A DNA stretch of 64,000 nt, taken from positions 1,736,001 through 1,800,000 of the forward strand of contig OZ241916.1 of assembly GCA_965203865.1 (NCBI GenBank). Reading direction: 5' to 3'. Positions 29,211 through 36,213 of this stretch are shown here, piece by piece. The stretch is from G965200765 sp965203865. GTDB lineage: Bacteria > Pseudomonadota > Gammaproteobacteria > Arenicellales > JAJDZL01. Position numbers and translations under genes: made by a program. Positions within the stretch are counted from its first letter, which is position 1; every line of letters begins with the position of its first letter. The notes beneath the pieces are model-generated. The model was not told the DNA's origin. It made no database searches and saw nothing but the letters and a program-made list of their open reading frames with translations.

Positions 29211-29470
29211 TGTCTGTTCACTTGGGTCTAACTCACCTACAGAACCTGGGTCCCCGTAAAGAAACCTAACATCCCCTACCCTATGAAGTTGTTCTTGTAA
29301 TACCTCATAGCCAAAGATTGTGAAAATAAGCTGATACCAAACGAAATACATCAGCGTCAGTGAGCACTTTGCGGAGAAAATTAACAACCTTATGCTCGCG
29401 ATTGTCCAGAATAAAATGATAATCTTTCAATTAATTTTCCGGATGCTTCAGGTAGTAAAAATAAATTTTG
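29211..29470 (-). pseudogene. Direct repeat B, copy 2: orphan 5' end of a PLD-SNF2 gene
   Basis: On the minus strand this gives FTIFGYEVLQEQLHRVGDV...GDPGSVGELDPSEQT, nearly identical to residues 36-73 of the helicase at 14171-17443, together with its start region and upstream DNA. An extra A near 29320 breaks the frame, and nothing homologous follows beyond residue ~73. It marks the right edge of the 12 kb segment bounded by repeat B. Confidence 0.9.
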
Positions 29471-29647
29471 CTTTTGAATTTTGCAGCTAATCAATGCGAC
29501 CGCCTTGTTCCATTAACTCCCAAATTTAGTGCGCACGATTGATGATGCAGGTTGATTGAATCCCGCCAATGTGTAGTTTCAAAATCAATTACAATAACCC
29601 AATTCCAAGTTTTTGCCTCATCAATCTACAGACCTAAATATTGCAAA

Positions 29648-30265
29648 ATGACTGTTAATATATTGGAATCTAACAATCTGATACTATTTTTCGCATTTAT
29701 CATGCCAGGCTTCATTAGTCTGAAAGCTTACGAACTGCTATCCCCACAACACCCCAGTGACATTAAAAATCAATTGCTTAATGCTACTACTTATAGTTGT
29801 ATCTATTACGCATTGTTTATTTTTCCAATTCTATGGTTTGAAAATAGCAATCTCAAAGAGTCAGTTGCTGCCAACTACTTATTTTACATATCAATACTAT
29901 TAATAGTACCTGCTTTGTGGGCTTTTTTTTGGAAAAAATGTAGAATTTCAAAAATAGGTCAAAAAATTTTTTCACACCCATTAGCAAAACCTTGGGATTT
30001 TGTATTTCAACAACGAGACCCTTTTTGGGTTATCATAGAGTTGAAAGATGGAACAAAAATAGGTGGTTTATATAGTGAAAAATCCTTTTCCTCTAACTCA
30101 CCAGCCGATGAGCAAATTTATCTTGAACAAAGATGGAATTTAAATGAAGCTGGAGGACTTGAAAAGAAGAGGGAATCTACGAAAGGCATTATAATTTCAG
30201 CTAGCGAAATAAAGTATATTGAATTTTTAGAGCTAGAATATAATAACCCTATTGAATTGAAATAA
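29648..30265 (+). CDS. Membrane protein of DUF6338-like type
   Basis: 205 residues from the ATG at 29648; the frame is open upstream to 29552, but that part is not protein-like. Three hydrophobic segments: LILFFAFIMPGFISLKAYELL, YSCIYYALFIFPILWF and YLFYISILLIVPALWAFFW. A soluble C-terminal domain follows, with WVIIELKDGTKIGGLYSEKSFSS, a small beta-barrel-like repeat, and SASEIKYIEFLE. This resembles the DUF6338 family of unknown function; the match is from memory and tentative. It is followed after 13 bp by a 46-residue protein with its own strong ribosome site. Confidence 0.65.
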   Translation: MTVNILESNNLILFFAFIMPGFISLKAYELLSPQHPSDIKNQLLNATTYSCIYYALFIFPILWFENSNLKESVAANYLFYISILLIVPALWAFFWKKCRISKIGQKIFSHPLAKPWDFVFQQRDPFWVIIELKDGTKIGGLYSEKSFSSNSPADEQIYLEQRWNLNEAGGLEKKRESTKGIIISASEIKYIEFLELEYNNPIELK

Positions 30266-30278
30266 TTAGAGGTGAAAA

Positions 30279-30419
30279 ATGAAAAAAGATAAAGTTCAGC
30301 AAGTTCAAGAAGTTCATCCTCCTGCTACCAAGTATTTTATAAGGGGGTACCAACCTATTCTCAAGAGAGGGAGCGATGGAAAGCCCTTAACCATCAAACC
30401 CCCACCTAAAAATCCATAA
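30279..30419 (+). CDS. 46-residue protein downstream of the DUF6338-like gene
   Basis: ATG at 30279 preceded by AGAGGTG at 8-nt spacing, ending in TAA at 30417-30419. The protein begins MKKDKVQQVQEVHPPATKYF and ends in a Pro/Lys-rich tail (KPPPKNP). It is hydrophilic, with no membrane segment. Close spacing and the good ribosome site suggest a two-gene operon with the membrane protein. Function unknown. Confidence 0.6.
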   Translation: MKKDKVQQVQEVHPPATKYFIRGYQPILKRGSDGKPLTIKPPPKNP

Positions 30420-30677
30420 ATCTACAAAAGATAATAAAACTGTAGAATAAGTGGCATAGCCGCAGAGAATTCCTTTTTGACAACTTGGTCTTTGGTAATG
30501 CCCGATGGAATGCCGGACCATTCAGAACATTCAGACGATCATCTGCATAAGGAATGCGACTCACACTACTTCACCAGTTCCTCAAACAAACTAAAGGTTC
30601 AGGTAATCGGATACGCACCCGAAAATCCTTTCGCAAATCCAATCACCTTCTTTCTTGTTCTGGACTCTGCGTAAAAC

Positions 30678-31787
30678 TCACTCAGGTGGAATCAGAACAA
30701 ATTTCCCAATGAATTGCTTGGCCAGGAATTCTTCTTGCGCGGCATGAATCTCGCTCAATGGAAAAGTCTTGGCTACAAGCGGCTTGATTTTGTCATTTTC
30801 AATATAGGAAACAAGATTTTCAAATACATGTACCGGTTGGAAAGTGCAGCCGTACAGTGTCAGATCTTTCAGATAGAGGGACCTTAAATCCAAATCAACG
30901 ATTGGACCGGCAATTGCTCCCGAGGTCGCATACCTGGCACCTCGAACCATAACATCAAGCAGCATGGGCCAATTATTTCCACCAACCAAGTCTACAACCA
31001 CATCTACAGAATCGATTCCGATTTCTTCAACAAGGTTTGCGTTTCGGTCAACTACCCTATCTGCTCCAATATCCAGAAGAGCGTCCGCTTTGGACTGGTT
31101 GGCAACTGCGATGACATGAGCACCGCGAACTTTTGCCAATTGAACAGCAGCCGAACCCACGCCACCCGAAGCACCGGTAATCAACACGCGTTCATCTTGG
31201 ACCGATGATCTGGTAAGCAGGTTTTCTGCAGTTGAATATGCACACGGAATTGAGGCAAGCTCTGCGTCAGTCCAATTGCAATCTACACGAAAGGATATCT
31301 TTGCAGGTGCTGTCAGATATTGAGCGAAAGCACCATCCATTTCAGATCCAAGCGTCATATACTGATGCTCGGAAATTCCACTTTCAGCTGACATAACACT
31401 CATTACGATAACCCGCTCGCCGATTCGAGTGGGTGAAATGTTTTTTCCAACAGCAACAATATGTCCACAGCAATCAGCCCCCTGTATTCTGGGGAATGGC
31501 ATGACTTGTCCAATAGAAGAAGCATCTTCTTCATCTATGGTATCGAAACCACCTGCACCGCCAACATCGGTTGCATCAGTAACTTTTTTCGAATACCAGC
31601 CGATTCGGGTATTGATATCCGTGTTATTGATTCCAGCCGCAGAAACCTTGATGAGTACTTCATCATCGCCCGGACTTGGTACGGGCACATCTTCGCAGTA
31701 GCGTAGCATGTCCAAACCGCCGTGTCCGGTGAGCTGAACCGCAGCCATGTGAGACGGAATTTTGTGACTACTGAAATTGGTTGTCAT
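30678..31787 (-). CDS. Medium-chain dehydrogenase/reductase, zinc-type or quinone-oxidoreductase-like
   Basis: 369 residues. GHGGLDMLRYCEDVPVPSPGDDEVLIKV and AAGINNTDINTRIGWY open the catalytic domain. GADCCGHIVAVG holds a Cys pair where zinc enzymes have GHE. The NAD(P)-binding motif is VLITGASGGVGSAAVQLAK, and KPLVAKTFPLSEIHAAQEEFL is near the end. Substrate is not predictable. It follows the racemase-superfamily gene on the same strand after 83 bp, so the two probably act in one catabolic step series. It is a metabolic gene between two defence blocks. Confidence 0.85.
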   Translation of the reverse strand: MTTNFSSHKIPSHMAAVQLTGHGGLDMLRYCEDVPVPSPGDDEVLIKVSAAGINNTDINTRIGWYSKKVTDATDVGGAGGFDTIDEEDASSIGQVMPFPRIQGADCCGHIVAVGKNISPTRIGERVIVMSVMSAESGISEHQYMTLGSEMDGAFAQYLTAPAKISFRVDCNWTDAELASIPCAYSTAENLLTRSSVQDERVLITGASGGVGSAAVQLAKVRGAHVIAVANQSKADALLDIGADRVVDRNANLVEEIGIDSVDVVVDLVGGNNWPMLLDVMVRGARYATSGAIAGPIVDLDLRSLYLKDLTLYGCTFQPVHVFENLVSYIENDKIKPLVAKTFPLSEIHAAQEEFLAKQFIGKFVLIPPE

Positions 31788-31870
31788 TCGTTGTATTCCC
31801 CGAAAATGTAATACGCCTGAAAAGTTTTGGAAAACCTGTGTGCTCTTGCCACGGGTGTTTGAATAAAATA

Positions 31871-32977
31871 CTATGCTCCTATCCGAATCACCGGGTCACC
31901 TAGTGTGTCATAGTTGGGTTCAATACCCAAGCCCGGACGGTCCGATGCAGTGATTCGACCCTCCACCCGTTGCGGTACGCCTTTTGCGACAAAGACTGTA
32001 TTGTAGGCATTCAAATCTGTAGAGGCAAAGCAGAATTCTTCTGGAGCGGATATCGCCAAGTGTGTAACGGCTGCTGTAACAATATCGCTGCCCCAGACAT
32101 CTTCAATCGTCATTGGTATCCCGGAAGTAATACAAATATCGCGAATCAGTCTGGCGTTCGTGAGGCCACCGACTTTGGAAATCTTCAAACTGATAATGTC
32201 CATTGCATCGTCGGAAATTCCCTGAACAAGGTCGTTGACAGTCTGTATTGATTCGTCCAGAATCAGAGGTCTTGCCGTACGTTGGCGGATGGAAAGACAC
32301 TCCCTGTAGGTTCTGCAAGGTTGTTCAATATAGACATCCTCATTGGCAATTGCAGCTACAACACGCGCTGCTTCATGCTGAGTCCAGCCTCTGTTCGCAT
32401 CCGCAACCAGAATGTCTTCAACATTCAAGACAGCTCTCGTTGCAAGGATTCTTTCAATATCATCATTGGCGTTTCCGCCAACTTTCAACTGGAACTTTCG
32501 ATAGCCTTCCTCATGGTAACTCTTGATAGTTTTCGCCATCGATTCTGGCGAACCCTGGGCAATTGCTCGGTAAAGCAAGTAGTCATCTTGCATTTTGCCG
32601 CCCAGCAATGCGTGAACCGGCAGATCTGACGTTTTGCCGAGAATATCCCAGCAGGCGATGTCCAGCGGAGATTTTACGTATGGATGCCCAAGCAATGCCC
32701 GATCCATGGCATAGTTGATTGCATTGATATTTCTGGGATCTTTTCCAATCAAATGGGGAGCAATTTCAGCTATGCCAGCACGGACACCAGCAGGATAGGA
32801 AGGAAGGTATGCTGTTCCCAGCGGACAGCTCTCTCCAAATCCGGAAATTCCAGCATCTGTCTTCACTTCGACGACTGTAGTGTTGGCAACTTCAATAAAT
32901 CTGCCGTCCGACCAGGTATATCGCCCATCTTTGAATGGCAGGTCAACTTGATACGCTAGAATTTCAGTGATTTTCAT
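31871..32977 (-). CDS. Mandelate racemase/muconate lactonizing enzyme family protein, hydroxyproline-betaine/cis-3-hydroxyproline type
   Basis: 368 residues, enolase superfamily. Catalytic Lys165 in FQLKVGG; metal ligands Asp193 in ADANRGW, Glu218 in YIEQPC and Asp241 in LDES; second Lys in LKISKVGG (265-268). TAYLPSYPAGVRAGI and the lid region resemble HpbD (hydroxyproline betaine 2-epimerase) and cis-3-hydroxy-L-proline dehydratases, which degrade plant or algal osmolytes. This would fit the betaine transporter and demethylation genes at 49-62 kb, but the exact reaction is inferred. First gene of a two-gene unit with the dehydrogenase. Confidence 0.75.
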   Translation of the reverse strand: MKITEILAYQVDLPFKDGRYTWSDGRFIEVANTTVVEVKTDAGISGFGESCPLGTAYLPSYPAGVRAGIAEIAPHLIGKDPRNINAINYAMDRALLGHPYVKSPLDIACWDILGKTSDLPVHALLGGKMQDDYLLYRAIAQGSPESMAKTIKSYHEEGYRKFQLKVGGNANDDIERILATRAVLNVEDILVADANRGWTQHEAARVVAAIANEDVYIEQPCRTYRECLSIRQRTARPLILDESIQTVNDLVQGISDDAMDIISLKISKVGGLTNARLIRDICITSGIPMTIEDVWGSDIVTAAVTHLAISAPEEFCFASTDLNAYNTVFVAKGVPQRVEGRITASDRPGLGIEPNYDTLGDPVIRIGA

Positions 32978-33083
32978 GGCGGTATTCTACTCCCATCAAG
33001 AGAAATTGGTTCTTCAGTTTTTTGTGAGCTGAATTCAAATGGGGCATAGTATATTAGGAAAGTAAAAAGAATAATTCGCAACC

Positions 33084-33518
33084 ATGGAGAGAGTCAAGAT
33101 GCGGAAAGAGGAAATGTCGGATTCGTCAAAGGACAGCATACGGCAGTATCAGTTCACAGACAAGAAGATGTGGGGTGCGTTGCTTGGTATTGAGCAACCT
33201 TGGCAAGTGTCAAGCGCGGAGCTGGAGATTGGCGGTCAGATTCCGGGGCGATCTCCTAACGGCTGTCCTGCTGAGCTTCTGCAGGGCACAGTTCGAGTTT
33301 GGGTGTCGTATTCCCGTGGCGGGAAGGTGAGGTGTCCGCGTTGCGGTGCGAGTAGTGTGCACCATGACCATCGCGAGCGCAACTGGCGACATTTGGACAC
33401 AATGCAGTTTGCGACGCTGGTAACAGTAGCAGTACCGCAGGTGAAATGCGAAAAGCACGGAGTTCATGAGTTGTCGGTGCCGTGGGCAGAAGATACTTCT
33501 CGTTTTACGGTGCGATAG
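33084..33518 (+). pseudogene. Truncated ISL3-family transposase
   Basis: 144 residues keeping only the N-terminal zinc-binding part: CPRCGASSVHHDHRERNWRHLDTMQF, then VKCEKHGVHELSVPWAEDTSRFT, the hallmark start of ISL3 transposases. It then stops; the following ~90 bp (to ~33600) read like frameshifted remains, and the DDE catalytic core is missing. No terminal inverted repeats were found by eye. It marks past insertion between the racemase gene and the RloAB block. The remaining stretch to 33934 holds repeat C and a promoter. Confidence 0.8.
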
Positions 33519-33723
33519 CCTGGCGATTGACTGACTGCTGGAGGCGAGTGCATCGGCTTGGCGAGACTATCCGGCGACATCTGTAAGGAGTGATGAATGC
33601 CACGGTCACCGGGGGCAGCAATGCTGAGGTGGAGACGCAAACCTTCGCTTGCGTTTTGAACGGTCTTGCCCCCGACTCGAAAAGTAAATCTGCAAATAAC
33701 TCAGGGATTCGGTTTTTTCAATG

Positions 33724-33790
33724 CCAATCTGGTACTAGGAAGCATAGATACTTTTACCACCATATCAGGATGAATCAATCGCCAGATAGC
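33724..33790 (+). repeat. Short dispersed repeat C, copy 2
   Basis: Partner of 29126-29190. It encodes ANLVLGSIDTFTTISG and then a stop. It lies between the ISL3 relic and the RloAB promoter. Confidence 0.55.
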
Positions 33791-33880
33791 ACATAACAAG
33801 TTAGTTTCTCATAGCATTAAGAACGGCAATTTGAAATTCATCAAGAATAGCAAACCCATACAAGAATCAAGTTTGGTTAA

Positions 33881-33889
33881 TGGTATAAT
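33881..33889 (+). promoter_or_regulatory. Extended -10 promoter for the RloAB pair
   Basis: TGGTATAAT is a consensus extended -10 element, 46 bp before the ATPase start. No good -35 is present, as is normal for extended -10 promoters. Confidence 0.5.
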
Positions 33890-33934
33890 CGTTATTTAAT
33901 GATTATTATGTAAATATATTTACAATATGTCTGT

Positions 33935-35152
33935 ATGATTCATCGTTTCTATGTAAAAAACTACATGTCAATTCGGGATGGTGTACTACTTGATTTTCGT
34001 ATTCCACGAACTACCCCGAAACTTGACCGGTTCCGTGAAAGTCGGAGTTCACCTAGTGTTCAATTACCCACTGTTATACTCTTCGTTGGACCAAATGGCT
34101 CTGGAAAAACTACAGTACTAAAAGCAATAGAAGATACAGCCCACTTTATTGCTCATTCATTCACAAACAATCAAGAGGGGCAGATTGTGGAATTTTCACC
34201 ATTCAATTCCACGGGTCAGCGGTACAGTCCAACACGAATCGAAATGGACTTCGACTTTGACATGCCTGAAATACTTGATTCAAAGTTCCCTCCTTCGCTA
34301 TATCGCTACAGCCTTGAAGTAGAGCAATATGCTCGGGATCATAAGGATTATCACCGGGTTGTCTATGAAGCAGTACATATCTATCCGAACAGGCGCCCTC
34401 TTCGGCTATTCGAGAGAAAAATTGGCAAGCCTACCTACATGAACAAGAATTTAGGAATTGGTCAAAAAGATGAAAGAGTATTGACTGCACCTCCGAATGC
34501 GTCACTAATCTCCACTCTTGCTAGATTTGAAGTTGAACCGTTTAAAAAATTAGCACAGAATGCCGATAACATTTTTTCGAACATTATAGGCTCCGGGCCA
34601 TGGCGACCTAAAGACAAGTCTGCAATAGAAATATATAAAAGTTTGCCAGATTTAACTGATCATGTTTCTCAGCTTCTACCGCGTTTAGATATCGGAATAA
34701 AAAAAATGGAAGTTCTTCAAACTTCTGATTATTCAACACTTAATTTTGAGCATCACGGAATGGATGCTCCAATTGAATTTTTTCAAGAGTCCGCTGGAAC
34801 CCGTCAATTAATAAAATTGTTTCCTCTTTATCACTTTGCTCTTGATTCAGGTGGTCTTGCTATCATTGATGACTTTGATGTTGAACTTCATGAAGTTCTT
34901 GCCACTGAATTAATTCAGTGGTTTCAGTGCAAAAAGCATAATCCACGCGGTGCACAACTTTTCTGTACATCCCATAATTCCTCCCTATTGAGCGAACTGG
35001 AGAAAGAAGAAGTTTACATTGTTCAAAAAAATCGAAGAAATGGCGGCACTTCTGCGTTTAGTGTAAAAGATGTTCAGGGAGTTCGCCGTACTGAAGATCT
35101 CCACAAGTTATACCGTGGTGGTGTACTGGATGGCATTCCATTTTTGGGATAA
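33935..35152 (+). CDS. RloA/AbiLi-like ABC-type AAA ATPase
   Basis: 405 residues. VKNYMSIRDGVLLDF is the usual opening of OLD/RloA-type ATPases. Walker A is GPNGSGKT at 52-59; a signature-like SAGTRQLIKLFPL precedes Walker B AIIDDFDVELHEVL; and CTSHNSSLL holds the switch His. Walker B reads IDDFD rather than the usual IDEID, a change at the catalytic Glu position that could slow hydrolysis. It is followed after 14 bp by an RloB-type gene. Such ATPase-TOPRIM pairs (AbiL, RloAB, PARIS-like) are abortive-infection modules in which the ATPase restrains or delivers the toxin. The ribosome site is weak. Confidence 0.8.
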   Translation: MIHRFYVKNYMSIRDGVLLDFRIPRTTPKLDRFRESRSSPSVQLPTVILFVGPNGSGKTTVLKAIEDTAHFIAHSFTNNQEGQIVEFSPFNSTGQRYSPTRIEMDFDFDMPEILDSKFPPSLYRYSLEVEQYARDHKDYHRVVYEAVHIYPNRRPLRLFERKIGKPTYMNKNLGIGQKDERVLTAPPNASLISTLARFEVEPFKKLAQNADNIFSNIIGSGPWRPKDKSAIEIYKSLPDLTDHVSQLLPRLDIGIKKMEVLQTSDYSTLNFEHHGMDAPIEFFQESAGTRQLIKLFPLYHFALDSGGLAIIDDFDVELHEVLATELIQWFQCKKHNPRGAQLFCTSHNSSLLSELEKEEVYIVQKNRRNGGTSAFSVKDVQGVRRTEDLHKLYRGGVLDGIPFLG

Positions 35153-35166
35153 CCATTCGAAATTCT

Positions 35167-35715
35167 ATGCCTATAAAACCGCTAATTAAAAAGCGAAAAC
35201 GCATATTTGTGGGAACCGAAGGTGAGAGTGAAAAGGCACTTGTTAAATGGTTGCAAATGCTATGTGATAATGCAGGGGCTTGGGTACATCTGACTTGCGT
35301 TGCCGCACAAGGAGGAGATTGCTTGAGTGTTGTTGAATACTGTTACAAACAGTATCAGGAAAAAACAAGAAAACAAGGAAGATTTATTGGTCAGTTAATA
35401 TTGTTGGACACCGACCGTTTAGAAAGTGATATACGGGCAGGTCGAGGCCCTGCTTCTTTCGAAGGAGGAGTAAATTTTGAACTAGTATTTCTTAAACCAA
35501 ATATTGAAGGTTTCTATTACCGTTTACACGAAGGATACGAAAATAAAGCACCTTCAGTACACAGAACCGACCGTGAACTGATAAAAATATGGCCAGAATA
35601 TAAAAAGAATACACCCTCAATTGATTTGGATAGCAAATTCACGGTTGAAGATGTAAAACGTGTCGCTAACGTAGATTCAGACATTCTGAAACTGGTGAAT
35701 ATTCTTGGTCTGTAA
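35167..35715 (+). CDS. RloB/AbiLii-like TOPRIM-fold putative toxin
   Basis: 182 residues. RIFVGTEGESEKALVKWL gives the conserved Glu-x-x-Ser-Glu start of RloB proteins (Glu18-Glu22), and LILLDTDRL gives the Asp81-x-Asp83 pair, together a TOPRIM-like metal site. A Phe-x-Phe-x-x-x-x-L-K (FELVFLKPNIEGFYYRLHEGY) segment is also family-typical. In related systems this subunit cleaves nucleic acid, probably tRNA or DNA, when triggered; the target here is unknown. It is co-transcribed with the ATPase. Confidence 0.75.
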   Translation: MPIKPLIKKRKRIFVGTEGESEKALVKWLQMLCDNAGAWVHLTCVAAQGGDCLSVVEYCYKQYQEKTRKQGRFIGQLILLDTDRLESDIRAGRGPASFEGGVNFELVFLKPNIEGFYYRLHEGYENKAPSVHRTDRELIKIWPEYKKNTPSIDLDSKFTVEDVKRVANVDSDILKLVNILGL

Positions 35716-35784
35716 CAACTACAATATAAGAGTAATAAATCTGGTGCAAGGAAATTGTAGCAATGTTCACCGGCATATGAATCG

Positions 35785-36204
35785 ATGAGTAAAGATTTTA
35801 GTCAGTGTGTTAAATCAGGTTTATCCTGGCAAAAAACTAATGCAACGAGGTCACGAGCAAATTGGCTACAAAACGCCTTGAAGCAGTTAGACCAAATCAA
35901 CGAGGAAGCAGCTGAAGAAAATTTTCCGGAAATAGATGGCGAATCCATTGCGATAGCTAGGGGACTTCTTCAAAAGTTGTGTGACAATCCCATAGAACCT
36001 GCTGTATATCCTTCCATGGATGGTGAAATTTCCATATTTTTTAAGTCACAGTCCCTTCCAGCAGCTGTCTTGATACGCATAGATAATAATCAACGAGTGG
36101 TATGTCATTCGTCAATAAATAAAAATAACAAGCAAAAGCACTATAGCGAGATTTCAGAACTGCCAGACGATTTCTTGAAGAGTCAACTATTAGCGTTAGA
36201 ATGA
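35785..36204 (+). CDS. Unknown protein, possibly accessory to the RloAB pair
   Basis: 139 residues, no family I can name. The N-terminus is amphipathic and Gln/Asn-rich; the middle reads PAVYPSMDGEISIFFKSQSLPAAVLIRIDNNQRVVCHSS, alternating strands that suggest a small alpha/beta fold. A similar xPSxDGEIxIxF pattern occurs in short proteins near toxin genes, but this is recollection only. It starts 69 bp after the RloB gene on the same strand and converges with the helicase gene with 9 bp between. It could be an antitoxin or a bystander. Confidence 0.5.
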   Translation: MSKDFSQCVKSGLSWQKTNATRSRANWLQNALKQLDQINEEAAEENFPEIDGESIAIARGLLQKLCDNPIEPAVYPSMDGEISIFFKSQSLPAAVLIRIDNNQRVVCHSSINKNNKQKHYSEISELPDDFLKSQLLALE

Positions 36205-36213
36205 AATTTTATT

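Noticed and set aside
30477..30674. 65-codon open frame after the 46-residue gene
   Set aside because: No ribosome site, unnatural composition, and it abuts the 3' end of the dehydrogenase gene.
33084..33518. Active ISL3 insertion sequence
   Set aside because: Only the N-terminal zinc region remains and the DDE core is missing.
33519..33723. Possible gene in the region after the ISL3 relic
   Set aside because: Open frames there are short and lack signals; best read as frameshifted transposase remains.
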